From NCBI GenBank assembly GCA_002898315.1, contig BEHV01000009.1:20697-84696 (forward strand): a stretch of 64,000 nt of DNA. The letters run 5' to 3'. A program made the position numbers and the translations under genes. The stretch comes from a bacterium HR19. GTDB taxonomy: Bacteria; Calescibacteriota; Calescibacteriia; Calescibacteriales; Calescibacteriaceae. The notes beneath the pieces were generated by a model. It worked only from the letters and a program-made list of their open reading frames with translations, made no database searches and had not been told where the DNA came from. Shown in pieces: positions 56,497 through 64,000 of this stretch. The first letter of the stretch is position 1. Each line of letters starts with the position of its first letter.

Positions 56497-57511
56497 AATA
56501 ATTTTGCCAATAGTTCTTGTCGCAGGGGGATTTTTAATTGGAGTAATTTCCGAAAAAATCATCTTCGGAAAACTCAAAAAAATAGCAGAAAATTCAAAGT
56601 GGGAAGGGACCGATGTAATAATCTCTTCCCTGCAAAAGTTTGTCACCTCCTGGCTGACACTTGCCGGTCTTCAACTTGCTTTTATTTCACTACAACTCAA
56701 AACAAACATACTGAACATCTTGCAAAAAATCATCGTGATTTTATATATTTTGACTATCTCAATAGCGATTTCTAATATAGCAGTTGGCTTACTTAACCTT
56801 TACACCAAAAAAGTAAAAGAGCTAATACCATCAGCATCAATATTTACAAATCTAACAAGAATACTTATCATTCTTATTGGAATTCTCATAATTTTAAATT
56901 TCCTCGGAATATCAATCACACCTATTCTTACCGCCTTGGGGGTTGGAGGACTTGCAGTTGCGCTGGCACTACAAGATACCCTCTCAAACCTCTTCGCAGG
57001 ACTTCATATTATTATGTCAAGAAAAATAAGACCCGGCGATTACATAAAGCTTAGTTCAGGAGAAGAAGGATATGTGGTAGATATATCATGGCGAAATACA
57101 ATGATAAGACAATTGCCAAACAATCTTGTAATTATTCCAAACTCAAAACTTGCTTCCGCCATAGTTATAAATTATCATCTTCCGGAAAAAGATTTAGCAG
57201 TTCTTGTTGAGGTCGGCGTAAGTTATGATAGCGACCTTGAAAAAGTTGAGAAAGTGACAGTTGAGGTGGCAAAAGAGGTGATGAGAGAAGTTCCGGGAGG
57301 CGTTCCCGAATTTGAACCATTTATTCGTTATCACACATTCGGCGATTTCAGCATAAACTTCACCGTAATTTTGAGAGCAAGAGAATTCGTAGACCAATAC
57401 CTCATCAAGCACGAGTTTATCAAAAGATTACACAAAAGATATAATGAAGAGGGCATAGTTATACCCTATCCTATAAGAACGGTTTACCTTTCAGGCAACG
57501 GGAAAAAGTGA
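56483..57511 (+). CDS. Small-conductance mechanosensitive channel MscS family
   Basis: 342 residues. Helices near 5-22, 55-75, 83-103 and 126-150 precede the pore-lining GVGGLAVALALQDTLSNLFAGLHIIM (about residues 158-183), the conserved MscS TM3. The beta domain RPGDYIKLSSGEEGYVVDISWRNTMIRQLPNNLVIIPNSKLASAIVINY follows, then an alpha-beta C-terminal domain. It releases solutes during hypo-osmotic shock. The ATG lies inside the tail of the glycosyltransferase remnant, so its original promoter region may have been replaced; no clear ribosome site is seen. Confidence 0.92.
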   Translation: MEINEIILPIVLVAGGFLIGVISEKIIFGKLKKIAENSKWEGTDVIISSLQKFVTSWLTLAGLQLAFISLQLKTNILNILQKIIVILYILTISIAISNIAVGLLNLYTKKVKELIPSASIFTNLTRILIILIGILIILNFLGISITPILTALGVGGLAVALALQDTLSNLFAGLHIIMSRKIRPGDYIKLSSGEEGYVVDISWRNTMIRQLPNNLVIIPNSKLASAIVINYHLPEKDLAVLVEVGVSYDSDLEKVEKVTVEVAKEVMREVPGGVPEFEPFIRYHTFGDFSINFTVILRAREFVDQYLIKHEFIKRLHKRYNEEGIVIPYPIRTVYLSGNGKK

Positions 57512-57548
57512 TCTCATTCCACTCATAGAAAAGGAGCTTCTCGCAATA

Positions 57549-58031
57549 TCACTTTTCCTTTTCAATCTCTTCATTTTTATCTGATGATACGGGTATATTA
57601 TCTTTTCCATCAAAGGGAGGTATAAAAACCACATAGGCGATTGCAGTTTTTGAAGTGTTTTTAAACCAGTGCGGAGTTCCACGAGGAACATAAGCGACAT
57701 CTCCTCTCTTCATCTGAAAAACCATATCTCCTATATGGAACTCTCCACTGCCATATATCAAAAAAACGATAAGGTCGTGTTCTTTATGTATGTGCGGTTT
57801 TTCCTCTGAACTTATCCAGACAACATGAAAACTCATACTTTCAGAAACTATCAGATTCTTTCTCCCTATGCCTTCGCTTTCTGTATCGGGCTTTAGCTCT
57901 CCGAACCTCACCGCTTTACCTTCGTATATCACAACCCGATTGCTTAAAAAACGCTTACCACTACAAGAAAGAAAAAAGCAAAAAGAAAAAACAAAAAAGA
58001 GAAAAACACAAAACCTCTTGAAATCAGCCAT
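57549..58031 (-). CDS. Periplasmic cupin lipoprotein
   Basis: From the ATG at 58031 the protein has about 160 residues. A signal peptide ending CFFLSC (lipobox-like FLSC) anchors it to a membrane. The cupin domain follows with metal-site motifs PHIHKEHDLIVFLIYG (first motif, two His) and GDVAYVPRGTPHWFKNTSK (second motif, His), making a small barrel that could bind a metal or small molecule. An acidic tail ends the protein. Function unknown. It faces away from the cytochrome gene; the two divergent starts are about 75 bases apart. Confidence 0.75.
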   Translation of the reverse strand: MADFKRFCVFLFFVFSFCFFLSCSGKRFLSNRVVIYEGKAVRFGELKPDTESEGIGRKNLIVSESMSFHVVWISSEEKPHIHKEHDLIVFLIYGSGEFHIGDMVFQMKRGDVAYVPRGTPHWFKNTSKTAIAYVVFIPPFDGKDNIPVSSDKNEEIEKEK

Positions 58032-58108
58032 CATACCACAAAAAGAAAAACACATAACAAAAAATTTAGAAAAATCTCAAAAAAAACAAAAGTAAAAAAT
58101 TAAATAAA

Positions 58109-59137
58109 ATGAAAGAAGTTATTTGCTTGCTAATCATCATCGCACAAACATCAGAAAACCAAAGCATAAAAGAAAAATTTGAAAAAGCACCACCCTATGA
58201 GATTTTCAGAACTTTCTGCTCAACCTGCCACGGCGAAGATGGAACGGGAAATCCAAATTGGAAAGAATTAGGGCTTGATACTCAACCCCCAAACTTCAAA
58301 GATAAAAAATTCAGTTCAAAAGAACCTCTCATTGATTGGATAAGAGTAATAAGAGATGGTGGAAAAAAACACGGATTCTCAAACTTCATGCCAGCTTTCG
58401 GAGGAACCTTCTCAGAAGAAAAAATAAGAGAAATAGCACAATATCTAAAAAGCTTGGGATACGATGAAAAATATCCTCCCGGCGAACTCAACTTCTTACG
58501 AACACACAATACAAAAAAAGCATTCCCCGAAGATGAACTGATATACATAGCACAAATAAAAAACTCAAAATCCTTCTCACAAACAATATACCTCGCACAA
58601 AGAATAGGAGCAAAAGCTCAATATGAAATAAAAGGAAAGTTGAATAACGAAAACTCAAATCTCTCGGGAGAAATAGAACTGGGCGGAAAATATACAATAC
58701 TCTTTGACAGAAAAAACCTTTACATAATATCTGGTGGATTAGAAGCAGGGATACCGATAAAATCCGAAGAAAGTATAGCAATTACACCTTATCTCGCAGG
58801 AGGAAAAAGTTTAGGGCAAAGATTATCTCTTCAAGCATCACTTAAGACATCGTATCTTCTCAATGAATCAAAAATAATTTCAAGCATCTCTTCTGCTTTG
58901 AATTTCATCACGACCCTGAACTCAAAAAGAGGAGTGTTTCCATCTCTTGAAGGAACTGCCGATTTTGACGGAAAATATGTTTTGCTTTCTCTTATACCAC
59001 AAGCTTACCTCTCACTCACAAGAAGAGGACACATCGCTTTGAATTTAGGGTACCAGATAAATCAAAAAAGCTCCCCTATGATTAAATTCTTCCTGCTCTG
59101 GGAATTTACAGAAGGCGGAATATTAGATGGATGGTGA
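58109..59137 (+). CDS. Cytochrome c domain fused to an outer-membrane barrel
   Basis: 342 residues. A short signal peptide (about 1-15) precedes a class I cytochrome c domain with heme site CSTCHG (Cys37, Cys40, His41) and axial Met in NFMPAFGGTF (about residue 93), ending at about residue 113. The remaining 220 residues are alternating amphipathic strands with glycines and aromatic ends, e.g. GGKYTILFDRKNLYIISGGLEAGIP, that look like a beta-barrel. This could place a heme at the outer membrane, for example to pass electrons to an extracellular acceptor; such a fusion is not a family I know. -10-like TAAAAA lies about 16 bases before the ATG. Confidence 0.7.
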   Translation: MKEVICLLIIIAQTSENQSIKEKFEKAPPYEIFRTFCSTCHGEDGTGNPNWKELGLDTQPPNFKDKKFSSKEPLIDWIRVIRDGGKKHGFSNFMPAFGGTFSEEKIREIAQYLKSLGYDEKYPPGELNFLRTHNTKKAFPEDELIYIAQIKNSKSFSQTIYLAQRIGAKAQYEIKGKLNNENSNLSGEIELGGKYTILFDRKNLYIISGGLEAGIPIKSEESIAITPYLAGGKSLGQRLSLQASLKTSYLLNESKIISSISSALNFITTLNSKRGVFPSLEGTADFDGKYVLLSLIPQAYLSLTRRGHIALNLGYQINQKSSPMIKFFLLWEFTEGGILDGW

Positions 59138-59161
59138 TTAAAAATCTGAATAAACAAGAAA

Positions 59162-60079
59162 ATGCAAAATTATAATTTGTTGTTTTGGGAGTTCCCCTTC
59201 TCCTTTCTTATATCTTTGATTTTACTTCCGAGAAAACAAAAATACCATCTGTTTTGCTTCTTTTTGTTCTTGGAGCAATTTATTTCTCTTGCTTTCCTGA
59301 CTTCTTTTATTTTTCTGATTTTCTCTGATGTTAGGGACTTCAGGAAGATTTTTTTGAATTCCATACCTCTTTGCGTTATAAGCAGTGCCATTGCTATAAC
59401 AAGCGCGCGCAATCTATCAGACAGAGAAAAGGAATTTATAGTTTACGAGAGCAGTTTTTCAGACATAATAGGTATTATGCTTTTTGATTTCATGATTCTG
59501 AATGAGGTTATAAATTTTTCCTCATTCTTGAATTTTTTTCCGCAGATTATTCTCACAGCTGTGATTTCTGTTCTTGGAACGCTTGCGTTGATTTATTTTA
59601 TAGGAAAAATTCAGCACCACGTCAAATTTGTTCCCATCATAATATCTTTATTTTTTATTTATGGGGCTTCAAAACTTCTTCACCTTCCCGCACTGCTCTT
59701 TATTTTATTTTTCGGACTTTCTCTGAACAACATAGATAAAATTGATTTTGCCAGAACAAAACTCAATATAACAGAAATTGAGGGAGAAGTAAAAAGGTTC
59801 AGAAACATTGTATATGAGATAACTTTTTGGTTCACTCTCTTTTTTTCATTCCGTTCGGATATATCATCAGAAATCGGAGAACTTTTTAACTTAAAAAGTT
59901 TATTGCTGTCTATTATAATACTTGCTTTTGTTTATGGTATAAGGTATGTTCAACTCAGGTTCCCCCGTATTCCTGTAAAACCCGTTATTTTCTTCGCACC
60001 TCGGGGACTTATAACAATTGTTCTTTCTGAAAACTTATCACAAGAAAATAGAATTTACCTCTCAACCACTTACTCATAA
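59162..60079 (+). CDS. CPA-type Na+/H+ antiporter-like protein, C terminus frameshifted
   Basis: 305 residues in frame with about nine transmembrane helices. The central motif is ITSARNLSDREKEFIVYESSFSDIIGI, the ES-x-x-(S/N)-D transport site of CPA-type antiporters. GGASKLL-like and PVKPVIFFAPRGLITIVLSENL segments follow. It is shorter than typical CPA proteins, lacking the first helices. It ends at TAA (60077-60079), but the next frame begins NHLLIMQIVLITVIIMAISGF and would supply the last helix to a stop at 60172-60174. A one- or two-base indel near 60056-60066 explains this. It is 25 bases after the cytochrome gene. Confidence 0.72.
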   Translation: MQNYNLLFWEFPFSFLISLILLPRKQKYHLFCFFLFLEQFISLAFLTSFIFLIFSDVRDFRKIFLNSIPLCVISSAIAITSARNLSDREKEFIVYESSFSDIIGIMLFDFMILNEVINFSSFLNFFPQIILTAVISVLGTLALIYFIGKIQHHVKFVPIIISLFFIYGASKLLHLPALLFILFFGLSLNNIDKIDFARTKLNITEIEGEVKRFRNIVYEITFWFTLFFSFRSDISSEIGELFNLKSLLLSIIILAFVYGIRYVQLRFPRIPVKPVIFFAPRGLITIVLSENLSQENRIYLSTTYS

Positions 60080-60194
60080 TGCAGATAGTACTTATCACGG
60101 TCATTATAATGGCAATATCAGGATTTACATACAAAGGAGACAAAGTCAAAAAAGAGAGAGAAAATCTGAAATAAGATATTTATTCTATGCTTTG

Positions 60195-60226
60195 AGATTT
60201 CACAAGAAAGAGATTTCACAAGAAAA
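60195..60226. repeat. Short tandem repeat, 2 x 16 bp
   Basis: AGATTTCACAAGAAAG is followed directly by AGATTTCACAAGAAAA, in the spacer between the antiporter and the heptose-kinase gene. Nothing else was identified in this 140-base spacer. Confidence 0.6.
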
Positions 60227-60313
60227 TTTCGGGTCGGAATTGATTCCAAAAATCCATATCTATTCTGGAAAATCACAAAATAGAATTCAGAAAAAATTAT
60301 TTTCTCACTAAAA

Positions 60314-61321
60314 ATGATTGAGGAGTTAGAACTGAAAAGCAACCTTACAGAGATAAAAAAGAAATTTGAGAAGATATTTGAGAACTTCTCAAAACTGAAA
60401 ATAGCAGTTTTAGGAGATGTCATGCTTGACTCATATCTTATAGGAGACACAAAAAGAATATCTCCCGAAGCACCGGTTCCCGTGATTGAAATTTCAAAAA
60501 ACTACAACAAATTAGGTGGAGCAGCAAACACAGCCCTTAACATCAAAAGATTGGGAAACTGCAAAGTAAAGCTGTTTTCTATCGCAGGAAAAGATAATGA
60601 AGGAAAAATTTTAAAGCAACTCCTTGAAAACGAAAAAATAGAACATTTCATTTTAGAAGATGAATCAAGACCAACAACATTGAAAACAAGAATAATAGCA
60701 AGGGGACAGCAGATTTTGAGAATAGATAACGAAAAAACATCTCCAATTTCAGATAAACTTTCTGACCAGATCCTCAAAGAAATAAAAAAAGAAAAATTTG
60801 ATATAATAGTTTTTTCAGATTATGCGAAGGGATTTTTCACAGAAAAAACATCGCTTGCGAAAGAAGAAGGGAAAACAATATGCGACCCCAAACCACAAAA
60901 TGTTGAACTCTTCAAAGGTGTCTATATTCTTCTACCCAACATTTCAGAAGCATACGAGATAAAAAAAATAATAGAAGGAGGGAAAGAAGAAACGCTCTTC
61001 CAGTTAGCGATGAAAATAAAGGAAAAACTCAAAATAGAAAAACTTGTCATAACACAGGGTGAAGAAGGTATGACGGTCTTTTCAGGAAGAAACTTTCACG
61101 TAAAAGCGTTTGCAAAAGATGTTTTTGATGTGACCGGTGCTGGTGATACTGTCACCGCTATGTTCTCACTATGCGAAGGAATCGGACTTGAAGATGAAAA
61201 ATCGGCAATTTTATCATCAATAGCTGCATCGTGCAAAGTATCTCATCTCGGAACATACGCCCCCGAAAAACACGAGATTTATAAATTCCTGAACAATTTG
61301 CTGAATTCGGAAAATTTTTAA
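60314..61321 (+). CDS. hldE: D-glycero-beta-D-manno-heptose-7-phosphate kinase
   Basis: Phosphorylates heptose-7-phosphate at C1 for the ADP-heptose used in the lipopolysaccharide core. 335 residues of the PfkB/ribokinase fold: LKIAVLGDVMLDSYLIGDTKRISPEAPVPVIEI at the start, NKLGGAANTALNI for the sugar and the catalytic DVTGAGDTVTAMFSL near residue 273. The adenylyltransferase half of bifunctional HldE is not attached, so this is the kinase-only RfaE1/HldA type. Its presence supports a lipopolysaccharide-bearing outer membrane. It is 25 bases upstream of dnaN in the same direction. Confidence 0.9.
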   Translation: MIEELELKSNLTEIKKKFEKIFENFSKLKIAVLGDVMLDSYLIGDTKRISPEAPVPVIEISKNYNKLGGAANTALNIKRLGNCKVKLFSIAGKDNEGKILKQLLENEKIEHFILEDESRPTTLKTRIIARGQQILRIDNEKTSPISDKLSDQILKEIKKEKFDIIVFSDYAKGFFTEKTSLAKEEGKTICDPKPQNVELFKGVYILLPNISEAYEIKKIIEGGKEETLFQLAMKIKEKLKIEKLVITQGEEGMTVFSGRNFHVKAFAKDVFDVTGAGDTVTAMFSLCEGIGLEDEKSAILSSIAASCKVSHLGTYAPEKHEIYKFLNNLLNSENF

Positions 61322-61331
61322 CATCTGGAAT

Positions 61332-61337
61332 TAAATT
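61332..61337 (+). promoter_or_regulatory. -10-like hexamer TAAATT before dnaN
   Basis: Starts 15 bases before the dnaN ATG at 61347 with no Shine-Dalgarno between. It would give dnaN a nearly leaderless transcript independent of the upstream kinase gene. Confidence 0.5.
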
Positions 61338-61346
61338 TTTCTCACC

Positions 61347-62450
61347 ATGAAGATTGAAGTAAAGAGAAAAGATTTTCTGGAAACACTCGGTCAAATTCAA
61401 CATGTGACGGAAAGGAGAGCGCATCAGCCCATACTGTCGCACGTTCTCATAAAAGCAGAGGGAGAAGATATAACTTTTTTCGCAACAGACCTTGAAGTGT
61501 TTGTGAAGGCAAAAAGTAAATGTATAAGTTATGGAAATTTTGAAATCGCGCTCCCAGCAAAAGAACTCTATGAACTCATAAGAGAAATTGAATCAGAAAA
61601 AATAAGCATAGAAATCCTAGACGGCAAAACAGAGATAAAATCAAAAGAAGGTAAATATCGCTTGAACTCTATTTCTCCGTCTCAATATCCTCTACCACCT
61701 GAAAAAGAATGGGTGAATATAACAACTCTACCTGCTCAAACCCTGATCACCCTCATTGAAAAATCTTCTTTTGCTGCATCGCAAGACGAATCAAGATATG
61801 TTCTGACAGGAGTTCTCACAGAGTTCCTCTCAAATTCAATTATATTTGTTGCATCAGATGGACATCGCCTTGCGTATTTTGAAGTTCCACATGAAGTGGA
61901 AAGAGAAGGGAAGTTTGTAATCCCCAAGAACGCGATCTTGGACATAAAAAAGATTCTTGTCGGAAGGCAAAATATCTCCGTAAAGTTCTCCGAGGGGACC
62001 TTATTTCTCTCATCAGAAAAAGGAGATATATCAATCTGGATAAAGGTAATAGACGAGGAGTATCCGGCGTGGAGAGAGGTTATTCCAAGCGATAAAGATA
62101 TGATTTGCCAGTGTGTTGTGAAGAGAGAGGAGCTGAAAAAGACACTCAAACGACTTTCTATTTTTGCCGGCTCAAAGTTTCCTTTTGTAAGCGTAGAGGT
62201 AAGAGATGGGAAAGCCATCTGGAGGAGCGAGTCAGATGAACTTGGTTTTTCGGAGGAGGAGATAGATGCTGATGTAAGCGGGAAAGTTCCCTTCCGCATA
62301 GCATTATCTATTCGGTATTTGCAGGACGCACTTTCCTCAATTGATTCCTCTCTTGTTTCTATGAAGATATTTGGGGAGATGAGTCCGCTTTTTATTGAGC
62401 CAGTCGGGGGAACGGGAGCTAAAAACCTCATAATGCCTATAAAACTATAA
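61347..62450 (+). CDS. dnaN: DNA polymerase III beta subunit (sliding clamp)
   Basis: 367 residues forming three repeated clamp folds. Landmarks are MKIEVKRKDFLETLGQIQHVTERRAHQPILSHVLIKA at the start, VLTGVLTEF and SDGHRLAYFEVP in the middle, and IEPVGGTGAKNLIMPIKL at the end. The clamp tethers polymerase III to DNA. dnaN is commonly next to dnaA and the origin; here three parS-like sites begin 20 bases after its stop, supporting an origin-proximal position although dnaA is not in the window. Confidence 0.96.
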   Translation: MKIEVKRKDFLETLGQIQHVTERRAHQPILSHVLIKAEGEDITFFATDLEVFVKAKSKCISYGNFEIALPAKELYELIREIESEKISIEILDGKTEIKSKEGKYRLNSISPSQYPLPPEKEWVNITTLPAQTLITLIEKSSFAASQDESRYVLTGVLTEFLSNSIIFVASDGHRLAYFEVPHEVEREGKFVIPKNAILDIKKILVGRQNISVKFSEGTLFLSSEKGDISIWIKVIDEEYPAWREVIPSDKDMICQCVVKREELKKTLKRLSIFAGSKFPFVSVEVRDGKAIWRSESDELGFSEEEIDADVSGKVPFRIALSIRYLQDALSSIDSSLVSMKIFGEMSPLFIEPVGGTGAKNLIMPIKL

Positions 62451-62469
62451 TCACTTTCATTCTCCTGAT

Positions 62470-62485
62470 AGTTTCACGTGAAACA
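62470..62485. promoter_or_regulatory. parS site 1 (ParB/Spo0J binding)
   Basis: aGTTTCACGTGAAACa has the perfect 14-base palindrome of the bacterial parS consensus TGTTTCACGTGAAACA, with one outer base different. It lies in the convergent spacer between dnaN and bioA. Confidence 0.85.
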
Positions 62486-62509
62486 AATTCCACCAGAAGA
62501 TTTTAACTG

Positions 62510-63916
62510 TTATTTTCTCCCCGATGTTTCACGTGAAACTTTTTTACGAACCCTCATCTGAAAACCCCTGATTGACTCCTCAAGAACATCGCACAGAAAA
62601 TCTATCTCTCTTATCTCAATTGAAAGGGGAAGGTTCAAAATGAGAACATCTCCTATGGGACGGACAAAAACACCCGCTCTCCACATACGAAGCGCAACTT
62701 GCCAACCAGCAAGAACATCAGACCGAAAAGGTTTCTTCCCCCTCTCCACAAATTCTATACCCCACATAAACCCCTTACCTCTCACATCACCTACAATATC
62801 AAACCCAAGAAACTTTTTCAACCTTGACTCAAGATATGATATTTTCTCACCCACCTTTTCCAGAACCTTGTCATTTCTGAATATCTTTATGTTTTCAAGT
62901 GCAAGAGCGCACAAGATTGGATTGCCCGTAAATGTGTGCCCGTGAAAAAAATGTTTCCCCTCCCACTGCTCTCCCTCAAAAACAGAGTAAATTTCATCTT
63001 TGCAAAGCGTAGCCGCAAGCGGAAGATATCCACCAGAAAGTCCCTTACCAAGACACACAATATCTGGCAGATTGCCTTTTCTGTCAAGTTCCCACTCAAA
63101 GCCGAACATCTTCCCGGTCTTGCCAAACCCCGTAGCGACCTCATCTACCACAAGTAAAATCCCCCTCTTTTTCGTCTCATCTCTCAAAAATCTCATGTAG
63201 CCCGGCGGAAAAGGGATTATTCCTCCAGCTCCCTGAACCCCACCCTCTATAAATACCGCAGATAGCCCCCTTTCTCTTTTTATAACTTTCTCTGTTATCT
63301 CAAAACACTCAAAAGAGCACTTTCTCTCCCCCTTCTCCTTTGCTCTGTTGTAGGGACACCTGAAACAGTATATAGAAGCAAGGGGAACCACTCTGAACAT
63401 GATGTCTTTATATTCTCTCGTAAAAGGATTCTCACCCGCAAGAGACATAGCCCCAAGAGTATCACCGTGATAGGAGTTCTGAAGCGAGGCAAACTTCACC
63501 TTCCTCCTCTTCATCTTCCGTCTTGCAAAAGAGAAAGATACTTTCAGAGCGACTTCTACCGCTTCAGCGCCATCCTCACTGAAAAAAACACGAGGAAGCC
63601 CAACAAGCTTTGAAAGCTCTCTTACGAGAAGAATTGACTGAACATTTGCAAGTCCAAGAGTTGTTGCGTGCTGAATCTTATCAGCGGTTCCTTTTATTGA
63701 CTCCACAAGCTCCTTCTTTGAATGACCGTGGATTATACACCATATAGAAGATACAGCGTCAAGATATCTTCTGCCTCTTATATCAACAAGATAGTTTCCC
63801 TCTGCTGATACTATTATTGGTGGTTTTATTTTTCTGTAAAAGCACATTTGAGTATAGGGATGCCAAAAATGCTTTTCATCCCATCTTCTCAGAGTTTTTT
63901 CGGTCCACTTTTCCAT
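62510..63916 (-). CDS. bioA: Adenosylmethionine-8-amino-7-oxononanoate aminotransferase
   Basis: 468 residues. A PLP enzyme that transfers the amino group of SAM to 8-amino-7-oxononanoate in biotin synthesis. HFWHPYTQMCFYRK at the start is the BioA-specific motif, then SSIWCIIHGHSKKELVE, FFSEDGAEAVEVALK, NSYHGDTLGAMSLAG, LLVVDEVATGFGKTGKMF and the Schiff-base Lys in VCLGKGLSGGYLPLAAT. GGGGAG precedes the ATG. Its C terminus reads KKVSRETSGRK, where KVSRET is encoded by a parS site. The gene carries a parS at each end, so its coding sequence has accommodated ParB binding sites. Confidence 0.95.
   Translation of the reverse strand: MEKWTEKTLRRWDEKHFWHPYTQMCFYRKIKPPIIVSAEGNYLVDIRGRRYLDAVSSIWCIIHGHSKKELVESIKGTADKIQHATTLGLANVQSILLVRELSKLVGLPRVFFSEDGAEAVEVALKVSFSFARRKMKRRKVKFASLQNSYHGDTLGAMSLAGENPFTREYKDIMFRVVPLASIYCFRCPYNRAKEKGERKCSFECFEITEKVIKRERGLSAVFIEGGVQGAGGIIPFPPGYMRFLRDETKKRGILLVVDEVATGFGKTGKMFGFEWELDRKGNLPDIVCLGKGLSGGYLPLAATLCKDEIYSVFEGEQWEGKHFFHGHTFTGNPILCALALENIKIFRNDKVLEKVGEKISYLESRLKKFLGFDIVGDVRGKGFMWGIEFVERGKKPFRSDVLAGWQVALRMWRAGVFVRPIGDVLILNLPLSIEIREIDFLCDVLEESIRGFQMRVRKKVSRETSGRK
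62525..62540. promoter_or_regulatory. parS site 2, inside the bioA 3' coding end
   Basis: TGTTTCACGTGAAACt matches the parS consensus TGTTTCACGTGAAACA in 15 of 16 bases and encodes part of KVSRET on the minus strand. Confidence 0.85.
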
Positions 63917-63998
63917 AGCTGAAATCTCCCCGTTTCACGTGAAACATAGTATCAGCAAGAGCTTCAACAAAAAGAGAGATATCTTCTCTGCTATGCTC
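63876..63998 (-). CDS. bioF: 8-amino-7-oxononanoate synthase, C-terminal end (5' part beyond window)
   Basis: The minus-strand frame entering from the right edge reads EHSREDISLFVEALADTMF then HVKRGDFSYGKVDRKNSEK before a TGA at 63876-63878. H-(S/T)-x-E-D-I-x-x-F-x-E-A-L-A is the usual C-terminal helix of BioF and related PLP synthases. It overlaps bioA by 41 bases, and the order bioF-bioA fits a biotin operon on this strand. The third parS lies within this coding end. Only 40 codons are visible, so the assignment rests on context and one motif. Confidence 0.5.
   Translation of the reverse strand, partial: EHSREDISLFVEALADTMFHVKRGDFSYGKVDRKNSEKMG
63931..63946. promoter_or_regulatory. parS site 3, upstream of bioA within the bioF-like tail
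   Basis: cGTTTCACGTGAAACA has the perfect palindromic core and 15 of 16 consensus bases. It lies 15 bases upstream of the bioA ATG. Confidence 0.85.
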
Positions 63999-64000
63999 AG

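Noticed and set aside
60195..60226. Possible CRISPR-like repeats
   Set aside because: Only two adjacent units with no spacer; no array or cas gene is present anywhere in the window.

Overview
The window looks like a chromosomal segment of an uncultured, thermophilic, Gram-negative bacterium from a deep or poorly sampled lineage. Protein genes are AT-rich with strong A/T homopolymers. The 16S-tRNA-23S operon is strikingly G+C-rich by contrast, and there is a two-domain protein disulfide oxidoreductase of the kind common in thermophiles. Outer-membrane barrels, an OmpA domain and a heptose-7-phosphate kinase point to a diderm envelope. Fused gamma-alpha and beta subunits of a 2-oxoacid:ferredoxin oxidoreductase, NuoF, CcmC and a cytochrome c indicate ferredoxin-linked anaerobic or microaerobic redox metabolism. 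The 16S differs from common primer sites at several usually invariant bases. I cannot name the phylum from sequence alone.

Layout. 1-6 kb: a glycosyltransferase running off the left edge, mutS, a methylmalonyl-CoA epimerase with an extra N-terminal domain, and proS. 6.1-9.4 kb: a decayed island holding a perfect 134-bp direct repeat, a RelBE-type toxin-antitoxin pair, a frameshifted tatA-like gene, a frameshifted nuclease-like gene, a truncated membrane-protein copy and a frameshifted methyltransferase. 9.4-20 kb: dapA, an orphan OppD/DppD ATPase, an AgmX/TonB-like protein, nadD, tsf, rplJ, ribonuclease E/G, nuoF, a MidA/NDUFAF7-type methyltransferase and an HPr-kinase-like protein. 20-25.5 kb: an outer-membrane barrel, then a mercury-resistance operon (Cys-rich protein, MerT-HMA, MerA, MerP-like, barrel) divergent from merR. 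25.5-31.3 kb: ribD, a thioredoxin-like protein, an HNH nuclease, an aminotransferase, a coiled-coil/TPR protein and mdh.

31.5-36.4 kb: the rRNA operon, with a clear promoter, nested processing stems, 16S, tRNA-Ile, tRNA-Ala and 23S, but no adjacent 5S. 36.4-42.4 kb: pgi, a FecR-like secreted protein and a 1,330-residue protein that looks like two secreted proteins fused end to end. 42.4-56.3 kb: ccmC, cbiB, korAB, ftsB-like, an ArsA/MinD-like ATPase directly behind tRNA-Arg, the disulfide oxidoreductase, purQ, a Memo protein, a frameshifted metallopeptidase-like gene, recA, comEC and a RidA fusion. 56.3-64 kb: a glycosyltransferase tail, mscS, a cupin, a cytochrome c-barrel fusion, an antiporter with a frameshifted C terminus, hldE kinase, dnaN, bioA and the end of a bioF-like gene.

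Two signals stand out at larger scale. Three near-consensus ParB sites (parS) lie within 1.5 kb beside dnaN, so the right end is probably close to the replication origin. Many first genes of transcription units have a -10-like hexamer only 13-15 bases before the ATG and no Shine-Dalgarno, whereas others have strong GGAGG sites; the organism probably mixes leaderless and leadered mRNAs. Broken genes cluster at 6-9.4 kb, with others at 51.6, 56.4 and 60.1 kb.
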